Source of the DNA: DASRDZ01 sp035652335
GTDB taxonomy: Bacteria > Chloroflexota > Dormibacteria > Aeolococcales > Aeolococcaceae
Direction: 5' to 3'
Assembly: GCA_035652335.1 (NCBI GenBank)
Contig: DASRDZ010000025.1
Coordinates: 5,231 to 69,230 of the forward strand
Length of the DNA stretch: 64,000 nt
The position numbers and the translations under genes are program-made. The notes beneath the pieces are model-generated. The model ran no database searches. It worked only from the letters and a program-made list of their open reading frames with translations, and was not told where the DNA came from. Shown here in pieces: positions 1-7,190 of the stretch; the stretch's first letter is position 1; each line of letters opens with the position of its first letter.

Positions 1-229
1 GCGCCGCCGCGAACATGGTGACGAAGAAGCGCGGATGGTTGAGGTCGAGATAGGCCACCCGGTCGCCGTGGTTGACGCCGAGCGCGCGCAGGGCGTGTGC
101 CGCGCGGCTGATGTGGCGGTCGAACTCGGCGTAGGTGAGCGACTGGTCCTCGTAGACCAGGGCGGTGCGCTGCGGGGTGAGCGCGGCGCGGCGGGCGATC
201 CAGTGGCCGATGCCGTTGTCGTTGGCCAT
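1..229 (-). CDS. Acyl-CoA synthetase (AMP-dependent synthetase/ligase), N-terminal part, runs off the window
   Basis: The reading frame begins at ATG 229 behind an AAGGAGAG ribosome site about 3 nt upstream and continues off the left edge. The 76 visible residues read as the start of the ANL superfamily of adenylating enzymes: an early TALVYEDQSLTYAEFD block, then ALRALGVNHGDRVAYLDLN, which is the usual N-terminal layout of fatty-acyl-CoA ligases. The family activates a carboxylic acid with ATP and joins it to CoA. The catalytic P-loop and adenylate motifs lie outside the window, so the substrate cannot be judged. The SDR gene just upstream on the same strand (15-nt gap) is probably co-transcribed and points to lipid or fatty-acid metabolism. 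Confidence 0.85.
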   Translation of the reverse strand, partial: MANDNGIGHWIARRAALTPQRTALVYEDQSLTYAEFDRHISRAAHALRALGVNHGDRVAYLDLNHPRFFVTMFAAA

Positions 230-243
230 GGTCTCTCCTTGTA

Positions 244-1017
244 CTACGCCAGGGTGCCGCCGTCGACGACGAGCACGGCGCCGTCGACGTACGAGGCCGC
301 GTCGGAGGCGAGGAAGAGCGCCGCCGCGGCGATCTCGTCCGGCTCGCCGACCCGCCCGAGGCAGGTGCTGGCGACGGCACGGTCGTGGATCTCGGGCGTC
401 TCCACCAGCACGCGCGCGAAGTCGGTGCGGATCAGGCCGGGCGCGATGGCGTTGACCCGGATGCCCTGCCCGCCCATCTCCCGCGCCAGCGTCCTGGTGA
501 GGCTGACCAGCGCCGCCTTGGTCGCCCCGTACGCGCCCAGGAACGGCTCCGACTTGAGGCCGCCGATGGAGGCGATGTTGATGATGGTGCCGCCGTGCTC
601 GCCCATCCAGGCGCGGTGCGCCTCGCGGGCGAAGAGCCACGGTCCCTTGACGTTGACCTCGTTGACCTTGTCGAAGGCGGCCTCCGCGGTGTCGACGAGC
701 GGACCGAACTGCGGGTTGGTCGCCGCGTTGTTGACCAGGATGTCGAGACGGCCGAAGGCCTCCATCGTCTGCGCCACCGCGCGCTCGATGTCCTCGGCAC
801 GACCCGCGTGGGCCGGCGCGGCGATGGCGGTGCCGCCGCCCGCGGTGATCTCGTCGACGACGGCCTGGCAGGCCTCGGGCTTGCGCGAGCAGACGGCCAC
901 CTGGCCGCCCGCCTGGGCGAAGGCGAGGGCGATGGCCCGACCGATGCCGCGGCTGCCGCCGGTGACCAGGGCGGCGCGGCCCTGCAGGGAGAAACGATCG
1001 AGCACGGACACGGTCAC
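244..1017 (-). CDS. Short-chain dehydrogenase/reductase (SDR)
   Basis: A 257-aa classical SDR. The Rossmann dinucleotide motif TGGSRGIG is near residue 17, NNA is near residue 90 and the catalytic pair is Y-G-A-T-K, with the Ser in the preceding IASIGG block. The C-terminal YVDGAVLVVDGG is typical of FabG-like 3-oxoacyl or 3-hydroxyacyl reductases. Several in-frame GTG codons are possible starts (1020, 1017, 1011). The GCGAGG just upstream best fits 1017. The gene lies 15 nt upstream of the acyl-CoA synthetase on the same strand, so a joint role in acyl-CoA metabolism is likely. The exact substrate is inferred only. Confidence 0.88.
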   Translation of the reverse strand: MTVSVLDRFSLQGRAALVTGGSRGIGRAIALAFAQAGGQVAVCSRKPEACQAVVDEITAGGGTAIAAPAHAGRAEDIERAVAQTMEAFGRLDILVNNAATNPQFGPLVDTAEAAFDKVNEVNVKGPWLFAREAHRAWMGEHGGTIINIASIGGLKSEPFLGAYGATKAALVSLTRTLAREMGGQGIRVNAIAPGLIRTDFARVLVETPEIHDRAVASTCLGRVGEPDEIAAAALFLASDAASYVDGAVLVVDGGTLA

Positions 1018-1057
1018 CACAATCCTCGCTGGGGGCGGATTCTCAGGGCTCGGGCAT

Positions 1058-1063
1058 GATAAT
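1058..1063 (+). promoter_or_regulatory. -10 hexamer GATAAT for the secreted protein at 1077
   Basis: GATAAT preceded by T (TGATAAT) ends 13 nt before ATG 1077. It overlaps the alternative ATG 1056, which argues for the 1077 start and a nearly leaderless mRNA. Confidence 0.5.
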
Positions 1064-1076
1064 TCGGCGCGAGCCC

Positions 1077-2012
1077 ATGCCTCTGCGTCCCCTCCTGCGC
1101 CGCCATGCCCGGCGCCGCCAGCTCGCCGCGGCGGCCGTGCTCGCCTGCGCCCTGGGCGGCGGGGCCTCGCTGTTCGCGGCCGGGCCGCTGGCGCCACGGG
1201 CGATCTCCGCGCAGGAGGCGCAGGCGCAGCAGGTGTGCATCTCGTCGGGGCCGATCCTGCGCTGCACCCCGCCGCCCCAGACCAGCAACCCGAAGACACC
1301 CCCGCCCCGCACCAGCAGCCCGGGCGGTCCCACGCCGAGCGGCTCCGGAGGCGGAGGCGGCCAGCCGCAGCCGAGCTACTCCTTCGGCACCGGCGGCAAC
1401 GGGCCCGTCTTCCTCCCCCCCGACACCACGCCCCTCCCCACCCTGCCGCCACCGGGCCCAGGCGCGCCGCCCGAGCCGCCCGAGCTGGCGGTGCAGTCGA
1501 TCTCCCTGCTGCTCGCCTCCGCACCGCCGTCGCATCCCGGCGGCGACGCCCTGATCCAGGCGACCCTGGAGGCGCAGCGCGGCGCCGACACGTATTCCGT
1601 CCCCCACGCCCAGGTGGCCTTCCTCATCGCCGCCCAGCCGGGCACCGGCGCGGACGTCATCCCCACGCAGACGGAGAGCGACGACACCGGGGTGGTGCTG
1701 GCCACGGTGGTCACCGGCAGCCGTCCCGGCGACACGATCGTCCGGGCCATCTCCGGCAACGCATCCGCCGACATCAGGATCGCAGCGGGCGCGACGCCCT
1801 CGCCGACGCCGCAGAGCACCCGGCAGGCGGTTGCGGCCGGACCTGTCAAGAACGGTCCGTCCGACTCGCACGGCTACCTGGTCGCCGCGCTGGCGGCGCT
1901 GGTGACGGCGCTGATCGCCGGCTACGTCGCGGCGATGGCCCTGGGGCGGCTGCCCAACCCGCTGCAGCGCCGCAGCGTCTGGGGGCGCAGGAGCAGCACT
2001 CCCGGGCGCTGA
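1077..2012 (+). CDS. Secreted, Pro-rich, C-terminally membrane-anchored protein of unknown function
   Basis: A 311-aa protein. It starts with an Arg-rich stretch and a hydrophobic segment (about residues 15-38), a likely signal peptide. Residues about 60-140 are a Pro/Gly/Ser-rich low-complexity linker. A beta-rich globular part of about 100 residues follows, with a pattern recalling a bacterial Ig-like or carboxypeptidase-regulatory-like fold. A transmembrane helix (SHGYLVAALAALVTALIAGY) and a short basic tail close the protein. This layout fits a wall- or membrane-tethered extracellular protein. ATG 1056 in the same frame is a rival start, but it lies inside the -10 element. No family was recognised. 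Confidence 0.75.
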   Translation: MPLRPLLRRHARRRQLAAAAVLACALGGGASLFAAGPLAPRAISAQEAQAQQVCISSGPILRCTPPPQTSNPKTPPPRTSSPGGPTPSGSGGGGGQPQPSYSFGTGGNGPVFLPPDTTPLPTLPPPGPGAPPEPPELAVQSISLLLASAPPSHPGGDALIQATLEAQRGADTYSVPHAQVAFLIAAQPGTGADVIPTQTESDDTGVVLATVVTGSRPGDTIVRAISGNASADIRIAAGATPSPTPQSTRQAVAAGPVKNGPSDSHGYLVAALAALVTALIAGYVAAMALGRLPNPLQRRSVWGRRSSTPGR

Positions 2013-2025
2013 GCGGTGCGCCGGT

Positions 2026-2676
2026 TCAGTTCGGCGAGATGCGGGTGATGCGCGCGCCGCCGTGGGCCAGCATGCGGTCGAGCAGCGCCTCCTCGCGACG
2101 CAGCAGCTCGCGGCAGAGTCGCAGCCGCTCCGCGGTCGTGGCGGCCTCCAGCAGCCGCTGCTTGTGGGGGATCTCGACCTGCAGCGCGGCGGAGGCGAGG
2201 TAGGCGAGCAGCTCGGGGTCGTCGGGGAGCTGGTCGACGCTCGGCTGCTGCGAGGCGAGCTGCTGCAGCGCCGCCGCGTAGCGCTGGAAGGAGGCGTGCA
2301 CGTCGGGGGCGAGGCGCTGCACGTCGGCGGCGGGACCTGTGCTGTCCTCGAGGTACTCGACCTCACCCGCCGGGAACGGGTGCGTGCCGATGCGGCGCAC
2401 CACGCGGAAGCGCGAGGCGCCCGTCACCAGCAGGTTGGCCCGCCCGTCGTCGAGCCGCTCGAGGCGGCGGATCTGCGCCAGCGTGCCGACCTCATAGGCC
2501 ACCGCGCCGCCGCCGACCTCGACCCCCTCGCGGATGGCGACGACGCCGAAGCCGACGCCCTCCTCCTCGCAGTGTCGCAGCATGGCGCGGTAGCGCTCCT
2601 CGAACACGTGCAGCGGCAGCGGCATGTGCGGGAAGAGCACGACACCGAGCTCGAAGAGAGGGATCTCCACGCCCAT
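2026..2676 (-). CDS. LON peptidase substrate-binding-domain protein
   Basis: 216 aa made almost entirely of the LON N-terminal substrate-binding domain (PF02190 type). It opens with IPLFELGVVLFPHMPLPLHVFEERYR, then GFGVVAI, GTLAQI and the GRANLLVTGASRFRV signature, and ends in a helical bundle. There is no AAA or Ser-Lys protease domain, so it belongs to the stand-alone LAN/LonB-N family found in many bacteria. Its role is presumably protein recognition, but the target is unknown. The ATG at 2676 is set by a TACACT hexamer 10 nt upstream. Confidence 0.9.
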   Translation of the reverse strand: MGVEIPLFELGVVLFPHMPLPLHVFEERYRAMLRHCEEEGVGFGVVAIREGVEVGGGAVAYEVGTLAQIRRLERLDDGRANLLVTGASRFRVVRRIGTHPFPAGEVEYLEDSTGPAADVQRLAPDVHASFQRYAAALQQLASQQPSVDQLPDDPELLAYLASAALQVEIPHKQRLLEAATTAERLRLCRELLRREEALLDRMLAHGGARITRISPN

Positions 2677-2686
2677 CGTTGCGTGG

Positions 2687-2692
2687 AGTGTA
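2687..2692 (-). promoter_or_regulatory. -10 hexamer TACACT for the LON-domain gene
   Basis: The minus-strand TACACT ends 10 nt before ATG 2676, with no Shine-Dalgarno between them. A leaderless or very short leader is expected. Confidence 0.5.
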
Positions 2693-2715
2693 TCGAGCGG
2701 CCGAGCCGCCCGCGG

Positions 2716-3987
2716 CTAGAAGCTGAAGGCCCGCTCGCCGCGCAGCCAGTGCGGCAGGGCGCCGACCAGCGCCTCGGGACGCGTCTGCGCCTTGACCATG
2801 TACTCCAGCGCGCCCAGCGACATGGCGTCGTCGACGAGCTGCTTCTCCATGAAGTTGCTCAGCACCACCACCGGCAGGTCGCGCATCTCGCCGCCGCGCA
2901 GCGCCTGCAGGAAGGCGATGCCGTTCATGCGCGGCATCATGATGTCGAGCAGCACCAGGTCGGGGCGCCGCTCGGCGGCGCGCTCCAGGCCCTCCAGGCC
3001 GTCGCCGGCGTGGCGCACGGTGTAGCCGCGCGACTCCAGCAGGACGCGGTAGAGCTTGGCGATGGTGGGGTCGTCCTCGACCAGCAGGATGTCGCCGGTC
3101 GGCGGGGCGTCGTCGACGAAGGTGTCGTCGCCGCCGTCGAGCAGGGCGGGGTCGAAGTGGGTCGGCGCCGGCGGGGGCGCGACCGGCGCGGCGGACGCCG
3201 CGGGGAAGGACCACGTCCTGGTGCCGTCGAGGACGGTGAGGGTGGGCGCACCGCCGTTGCCGGCCGGCTTCTCCGGCGCGGCGGGCGCGGCCGGGGCGAC
3301 GGTGTCGCTGTCGCGCACGACGGCGAAGTCCGCGGCGGGCTCGACGGGGACCGCGCTCGCCGACCAGCCCATGGTGGTGGGGGCGGGGACCCAGCCGTTC
3401 GGAGCGGACGGGGCGTGGCCGTTGCCGCTGCCGTTGCTGGCGGCGGGGACGTCCGGCGTCTGGCCCGCCTCGACCTCGGGCAGCATCCATGCGGCGGCCT
3501 TCTCAGCGGCCGGGCTGACCGGCTCGGCTGGGGGCGCGGCGGCCTCCACCGGCTCGGGGTCGGCGGCGGGCTGGGGTGCGGGAGGCGCTGCCGCGAGCGG
3601 CGTCCAGGCGGGCTCGGCCGGCACCGCGGGCGGCGCCGGGGGCGTCCAGCGGGAGGGTGCGGTGGCGGGTTCGGTCACCACGGGCGCCGTCGCCGTCGCC
3701 GCCGTCTCCGCCGGCGGTGCCTCCGCCACGTCGCTGCGCGCCGCGACCGCGTACACCTCACGCGGGCGCCGCGATGGGGCCGCGCTCACCGCCGCCGCCG
3801 CGCGCTCCGCGGCGACGCGCGCCGCATCCGCCGCGGCGGCGACCTGCACCAGCTCCTGCCGCAGCCGTGACGAGCGCCGGGCCCAGAGGACGATGATCCC
3901 GCCCTCGACGAGGACGAGCACGGACAGCGCGAGGATCAGCTGATCCCGGTTGGCAGCGAGCAGGTTGACCACGTCGTTGAACCGCAT
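2716..3987 (-). CDS. Membrane-anchored response regulator with C-terminal receiver domain
   Basis: A 423-aa protein with an unusual order. One transmembrane helix (about residues 16-37, LILALSVLVLVEGGIIVLW) is followed by a short coiled Arg/Ala region, then about 220 residues of Ala/Pro-rich low complexity. A complete CheY-like receiver lies at the extreme C-terminus (about residues 297-415). The receiver has the acidic pair in LLVEDD, the phospho-acceptor Asp348 in LVLLDIMMP, the conserved Ser in VVLSN and the Lys in YMVKAQ. There is no DNA-binding output domain. The family knowledge says a lone receiver works through protein contacts. The tether would place it at the inner membrane. No partner kinase is adjacent; the kinase at 39.8-41.1 kb is far away. 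Confidence 0.85.
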   Translation of the reverse strand: MRFNDVVNLLAANRDQLILALSVLVLVEGGIIVLWARRSSRLRQELVQVAAAADAARVAAERAAAAVSAAPSRRPREVYAVAARSDVAEAPPAETAATATAPVVTEPATAPSRWTPPAPPAVPAEPAWTPLAAAPPAPQPAADPEPVEAAAPPAEPVSPAAEKAAAWMLPEVEAGQTPDVPAASNGSGNGHAPSAPNGWVPAPTTMGWSASAVPVEPAADFAVVRDSDTVAPAAPAAPEKPAGNGGAPTLTVLDGTRTWSFPAASAAPVAPPPAPTHFDPALLDGGDDTFVDDAPPTGDILLVEDDPTIAKLYRVLLESRGYTVRHAGDGLEGLERAAERRPDLVLLDIMMPRMNGIAFLQALRGGEMRDLPVVVLSNFMEKQLVDDAMSLGALEYMVKAQTRPEALVGALPHWLRGERAFSF

Positions 3988-3993
3988 GGCCCG

Positions 3994-3999
3994 ACGCTA
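3994..3999 (-). promoter_or_regulatory. -10 hexamer TAGCGT for the membrane response regulator
   Basis: TAGCGT on the minus strand ends 6 nt before ATG 3987, a spacing that makes the first base of the start codon the likely transcription start. Confidence 0.45.
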
Positions 4000-4087
4000 C
4001 ACCGCCCTCTGAGCACCCACGCCGACGCCCAACGCCCTGTGCTCGCCGCGTTACCCGCGCGTTGCGGGGTCCGCCGGAGGCTTCCTG

Positions 4088-4288
4088 CTAGGCCGCCTTG
4101 CCGCAGTTCCGCGCGTGCTTGACGATGCGCTCGCGCTTGGGCTCCCCGGGCTTGCGGGCGTGGCGGAAGGCGATCTCGACGCTGATCTCGTTCTGCCGCA
4201 TGAAGTGGCCGCAGACGGGGCACTTCACGGAGGTGAGGATGTCCTTCTGGGAGTTGACTCCCTTGGACTCCTTGATGGTGTTGGCCAT
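4088..4288 (-). CDS. Small zinc-ribbon protein of unknown function
   Basis: 66 aa. CPVCGH in the middle and H-A-R-N-C-G near the C-terminus give a probable zinc site (C-x2-C plus a His/Cys pair). The rest is charged and basic, without membrane segments. An ATG three codons upstream (4297) is possible, but the TACAAT hexamer places the leaderless start at 4288. Small treble-clef or zinc-ribbon proteins often bind nucleic acid or protein; nothing here shows which. Confidence 0.7.
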   Translation of the reverse strand: MANTIKESKGVNSQKDILTSVKCPVCGHFMRQNEISVEIAFRHARKPGEPKRERIVKHARNCGKAA

Positions 4289-4295
4289 GGGCGGC

Positions 4296-4301
4296 ATTGT
4301 A
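4296..4301 (-). promoter_or_regulatory. -10 hexamer TACAAT for the zinc-ribbon gene
   Basis: TACAAT ends 7 nt before ATG 4288. It overlaps the upstream ATG codon's 5' side, which argues against that earlier start. Confidence 0.55.
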
Positions 4302-4334
4302 GCCGCCCCGCGGCGCCCGGTCGTCGCGCCTCTG

Positions 4335-4340
4335 TACCAT
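4335..4340 (+). promoter_or_regulatory. -10 hexamer TACCAT for the FKBP lipoprotein
   Basis: TACCAT ends 10 nt before ATG 4351. The in-frame ATG at 4339 overlaps the hexamer, so 4351 is the better start. It forms a divergent promoter pair with the zinc-ribbon gene. Confidence 0.45.
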
Positions 4341-4350
4341 GCCAGCCGCC

Positions 4351-4980
4351 ATGGAAGGCCGACGCCGGCACCCCCGCCGCCACCCCACCGCCGCAGCCCT
4401 CCTGCTGCTCGCCGCGGGGGTGCTGGTGAGCGCCTGCGGCGCCAACGGCGAGGGCGCTCCGCCCGACGCCGGCTGCCCGGTGGGGACGGTCAACTCCTGC
4501 ACCTCGCCGACCCCGGAGCCGAGCACGGCGACGAGCGGCAGCAGCTCCAGCACCAGCGCCGCCAAGGACCCCTGCTTCACCGCGCCCACCCCCTCGCCGG
4601 TGCCCGGTGGCGACGCCTTCTGCACCTCGGTGGTGATCAGCACCACCCTCCCCGACGGCCTCGCCTACGGCGACATCAAGCAAGGCACCGGCCCGAGCCC
4701 CAAGCAGGGCCAGCAGGTCACCGTGCAGTACACCGGCTGGCTGCAGTCGACGGGCCAGATGTTCGACAGCTCCCGCCTGCCCGGCCGCTCGCCCTTCCAG
4801 TTCACCATCGGCGGCCAGGTGATCCCGGGCTGGAACGAGGGCGTGCCCACCATGCAGGTGGGCGGCAAGCGGCGCTTCATCATCCCGGCCTCGCTGGCCT
4901 ACGGCGCGCAGGGAAGCCCGCCGACCATCCCGCCCAACGCCACCCTGGTCTTCGACATCGAGCTGCTCAGCATCGGCTGA
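4351..4980 (+). CDS. FKBP-type peptidyl-prolyl cis-trans isomerase, lipoprotein
   Basis: 209 aa. An Arg/His-rich n-region and hydrophobic stretch lead to a lipobox (L-V-S-A-C, Cys about residue 29), so the protein is probably lipid-anchored outside the membrane. A Ser/Thr/Pro linker with three Cys follows. The C-terminal 110 residues form a single FKBP domain: VTVQYTGWL, the MFDSS turn, GQVIPGWNEG, GGKRRFIIP, YGAQG and LVFDIELL. These are the active-site and hydrophobic-pocket blocks of the family. It likely helps fold secreted proteins. The gene is monocistronic between convergent and divergent neighbours. Confidence 0.93.
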   Translation: MEGRRRHPRRHPTAAALLLLAAGVLVSACGANGEGAPPDAGCPVGTVNSCTSPTPEPSTATSGSSSSTSAAKDPCFTAPTPSPVPGGDAFCTSVVISTTLPDGLAYGDIKQGTGPSPKQGQQVTVQYTGWLQSTGQMFDSSRLPGRSPFQFTIGGQVIPGWNEGVPTMQVGGKRRFIIPASLAYGAQGSPPTIPPNATLVFDIELLSIG

Positions 4981-4995
4981 GCCGGGCGCGGAGCC

Positions 4996-6180
4996 TCAGC
5001 GGCGCAGCGCGGTCTTGAGCATCCGCCGGGTCACGCCTGGATGGCGCACCCCGATGCGCAGCAGTGAGCGGGCGCGGAACCGCGTGCTGAGCGCCTCGGC
5101 GACGAACCACGGCGGCACCGCCTCGATCATGCGCACCCCCCGGTCCCAGGAGGCGTCCTGGAAGCGGCCGAGGGCGAGGGAGACCCGGTAGGCGATCCCG
5201 AAGTCGCGCCCGAAGCGCTCCCGCCAGGACTGGTCGAAGGCGGCCAGCGGCGTGTCGTCGCCGCGCTTCACCGACTCGGCGACCGCGCGCCCCACCCCGG
5301 TCCCGGCGCGCATCACGAAGCGGATGCCCTCGCCCACCAGCGACGACCCCTGCGCCGCCGCGTCGCCCACCGCCACCACGCGCGGCGACACCAGCACCCG
5401 GCGCGGCCGCTCGGCGGGGAAGAGCCCGGCGTGCATCTCCACGGGCTGCGCCCCGCCGAGCAGCGGCGCAAGCGAGGGGAGCGCCATGAGCCGCTCCAGG
5501 TAGTCGCGCGGGTCGACGTCCACCTCCGGCTTGAGCACGCCGACGCCGACGCGCACCCGGCCGTCGCCGTACGGGAACACCCAGCCGTACCCCGACGGCG
5601 CCACCGCCGACCCCATCACCAGCCAGCAGGTGTCCGCCGGCACCAGCGGCGCGTGCATGTCGAGCTCCGCCCCCACCCCGCGGCGCACGAAGCCGGGACG
5701 CCCGGCGGCGCGGCTCAGCACGCAGGCGTTGCCGGTGGCGTCGACGGCGTAGCGCGCCACCGCCCGCCACTCCCCGCCGTGGGAGCGCACGGTCAGCGCG
5801 ACGCCGCTGTCCGACACCGACATCCCCGTCACCGTCGAGCGGAGGAACAGCTCCGCCCCCTCCTCGGCCGCGCGGGTGGCCAGCCACTGGTAGAGCCCCC
5901 GCACGTCGAGCACCCCGACGACGCCGGGCAGCGACACGCGGCAGGCGGCGTTGGGCGACTCGAAGTGCACGTGGGTGATCGGGTTCCACAGCGAGTCCGG
6001 CACGCCGAGCGCGCGCATGTCGGCGACGAACGTCCCCCCGCTGGTGCGGGTGGGGATGCCGAACGCGGCCTCGCGCTCCAGCACCGCGACGCGAAGCCCC
6101 TCGCGCGCCGCGGCGATGGCCGCGCACAGCCCGGCGGGGCCTCCCCCGGCGACGACGACGTCGTACATCGGGGACATCAT
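4996..6180 (-). CDS. Geranylgeranyl-reductase-family FAD-dependent oxidoreductase
   Basis: 394 aa. The FAD/Rossmann motif VVVAGGGPAGLCAA is at the N-terminus, LDVRGLYQWLA is the middle block, and the second FAD motif is VVAVGDAAAQGSSLVGEGI, typical of the geranylgeranyl reductase / digeranylgeranylglycerophospholipid reductase group (Rossmann plus PHBH-like fold). The family reduces isoprenoid double bonds in chlorophyll, archaeal lipids or menaquinone side chains. In this organism quinone or lipid saturation is the likely use, but this is inference. Three in-frame ATGs are clustered (6180, 6177, 6168); no ribosome site decides between them. The gene is divergent, 47 nt away, from a pair of small Cys/Trp-rich proteins. 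Confidence 0.82.
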   Translation of the reverse strand: MMSPMYDVVVAGGGPAGLCAAIAAAREGLRVAVLEREAAFGIPTRTSGGTFVADMRALGVPDSLWNPITHVHFESPNAACRVSLPGVVGVLDVRGLYQWLATRAAEEGAELFLRSTVTGMSVSDSGVALTVRSHGGEWRAVARYAVDATGNACVLSRAAGRPGFVRRGVGAELDMHAPLVPADTCWLVMGSAVAPSGYGWVFPYGDGRVRVGVGVLKPEVDVDPRDYLERLMALPSLAPLLGGAQPVEMHAGLFPAERPRRVLVSPRVVAVGDAAAQGSSLVGEGIRFVMRAGTGVGRAVAESVKRGDDTPLAAFDQSWRERFGRDFGIAYRVSLALGRFQDASWDRGVRMIEAVPPWFVAEALSTRFRARSLLRIGVRHPGVTRRMLKTALRR

Positions 6181-6212
6181 CGCCGCTCACGCGTGGCCGC
6201 CGTCCCCCACGC

Positions 6213-6218
6213 TACGCT
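6213..6218 (+). promoter_or_regulatory. -10 hexamer TACGCT for the small Cys/Trp-rich pair
   Basis: TACGCT ends 9 nt before ATG 6228; no Shine-Dalgarno lies between. Confidence 0.5.
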
Positions 6219-6227
6219 AGACCGCCG

Positions 6228-6452
6228 ATGGCCGAGTACCCCACCCCCGTCGACGACACCCACCGCCGCCTCCTCTACAAGGTCGAGGACAGCATCCTCC
6301 AGGGGGAGCCGTACGACGACGAGAAGTGCGGCACCTGCCGCTACTACATCGGCGTCGACGACATCGCCTACTGCAACCACATGAAGCTGCGCATCCTTGT
6401 CGGTGAGCGCTGGTGGTGCCAGTGGTGGGAGCCGGTGGAGGAGGAGGGGTGA
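6228..6452 (+). CDS. Small four-Cys, Trp-rich protein, first of a tandem pair (possible Fe-S protein)
   Basis: 74 aa, acidic, no signal peptide or membrane helix. Cys34, 37, 49 and 64 are arranged C-x2-C-x11-C-x14-C and the last Cys sits in WWCQWWE. The pattern resembles the high-potential iron-sulfur protein layout, where a C-x2-C pair is followed by a third Cys and a final aromatic-Cys-x2-aromatic motif. This resemblance is inferred by eye; a zinc site is the alternative. The CRYY, IAYC-x-H and ILVG blocks are shared with the next gene. The stop overlaps the GTG start of that gene by 4 nt, so the two are translationally coupled. The probable start is leaderless. Confidence 0.75.
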   Translation: MAEYPTPVDDTHRRLLYKVEDSILQGEPYDDEKCGTCRYYIGVDDIAYCNHMKLRILVGERWWCQWWEPVEEEG

Positions 6453-6673
6453 GCCAGAGCCGCGACGAGCAGATGGAGCAGGAGAACCAGCAGCTCCAGG
6501 CCCTGGTCCGCGAGGCGAAGCTGAAGGGCTCACCGAGCGGCGAGCAGCGCTGCGACAACTGCCGCTACTACGCCGGGGAGCACAAGAAGATCGCCTACTG
6601 CGAGCACCCCAGGCTGCAGATCCTGGTCGGCGCCGACTGGTGGTGCCAGTGGTGGGAGGCCCCCCAGGGCTGA
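6449..6673 (+). CDS. Small four-Cys, Trp-rich protein, second of a tandem pair (possible Fe-S protein)
   Basis: 74 aa from GTG 6449, which shares GTGA with the stop of the preceding gene; GGAGGAGGGG just before it serves as ribosome site. Residues 1-30 are charged and heptad-like (EQMEQENQQLQALVREAK), possibly a short coiled coil. The rest repeats the neighbour: Cys35, 38, 51 and 66 as C-x2-C-x12-C-x14-C with RYY, IAYC-x-H, ILVG and WWCQWWE. Equal length and a shared C-terminal half show an in-place duplication followed by divergence of the N-terminal half. No named family was recognised; a small [4Fe-4S] or zinc protein is the best guess. Confidence 0.75.
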   Translation: MSQSRDEQMEQENQQLQALVREAKLKGSPSGEQRCDNCRYYAGEHKKIAYCEHPRLQILVGADWWCQWWEAPQG

Positions 6674-6677
6674 CCCG

Positions 6678-6806
6678 CTAGCTGCGGCCGACCGCCCGCC
6701 AGACGCCGTAGCAGATGACCACTGCGACGAGCAGCAGCCCGGCGGGGATTCCCAGGACGTAGAGCAGGTTGGGCGCCGGGCTCTCGGCCAGCAGCAGCGA
6801 CGACAT
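6678..6806 (-). CDS. Small single-pass membrane protein
   Basis: 42 aa from ATG 6806, with GGAG 9 nt upstream. A single hydrophobic helix (LLYVLGIPAGLLLVAVVICYGVW) is followed by a short basic tail. A longer frame to 6887 exists, but its extra residues are Arg/Pro-rich and look non-coding. The gene ends 4 nt after the convergent Cys/Trp-rich pair. Function unknown. Confidence 0.45.
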   Translation of the reverse strand: MSSLLLAESPAPNLLYVLGIPAGLLLVAVVICYGVWRAVGRS

Positions 6807-7190
6807 TCGAGGCACTCCGCGGTGAGGGGTCTGCTCGGTGGCCCGCGCCGGCGGCGCGGTCGCACATCTATGTAGCAGGTTGAGCATCGCCCCGGCAGCG
6901 CCGGGACCCCTGCGGATGCCGCGGGGGACGTGATGTCCCCCGCGGCAGAGGGGAGGGGATGTCGGGTGTGGACCCCGCCGTCACCCCTCTTCACGCGCCA
7001 GCCCGGAGAAGTTGACGGACGTGCGGGAAAGTTGCGCAGCGGTCGCCCGACCCGGAGAATGAGGGCCAGCCAGGGAAGGCGACAGGTGCGGCCCGACGAC
7101 CATGACGGTGAGCGTCCGGCTGCGCGTCGGGCGACCCGGCGTGCGGGAAAGCAGCCCCCCGCGTCGTTCTACCGGAAGGAGATGGTTCGC
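6807..7190. other. Gene-free region upstream of the Asp-box protein
   Basis: Besides the hairpin at 6917-6947 this stretch holds short direct repeats: GTGCGGGAAAG occurs near 7021 and again at 7141, and CCCGGAGAA occurs twice between about 7000 and 7060. No coding pattern is visible. The right end is the long leader and ribosome site of the next gene. Confidence 0.4.
6917..6947 (+). terminator. Perfect 13-bp hairpin, probable transcription terminator
   Basis: TGCCGCGGGGGAC and GTCCCCCGCGGCA pair over 13 bp around a GTGAT loop. No U-tract follows, so intrinsic termination is uncertain; the strand is not determined by the symmetric stem. Confidence 0.5.

Noticed and set aside
1056..1076. ATG 1056 as start of the first secreted protein
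   Set aside because: It overlaps the GATAAT promoter box; ATG 1077 fits the leaderless pattern and gives a normal signal peptide.
2062..3870. Long plus-strand frame (602 codons) opposite the LON-domain and response-regulator genes
   Set aside because: Arg/Gly/Asp-rich shadow with no domain; the minus strand holds recognisable proteins over the same bases.
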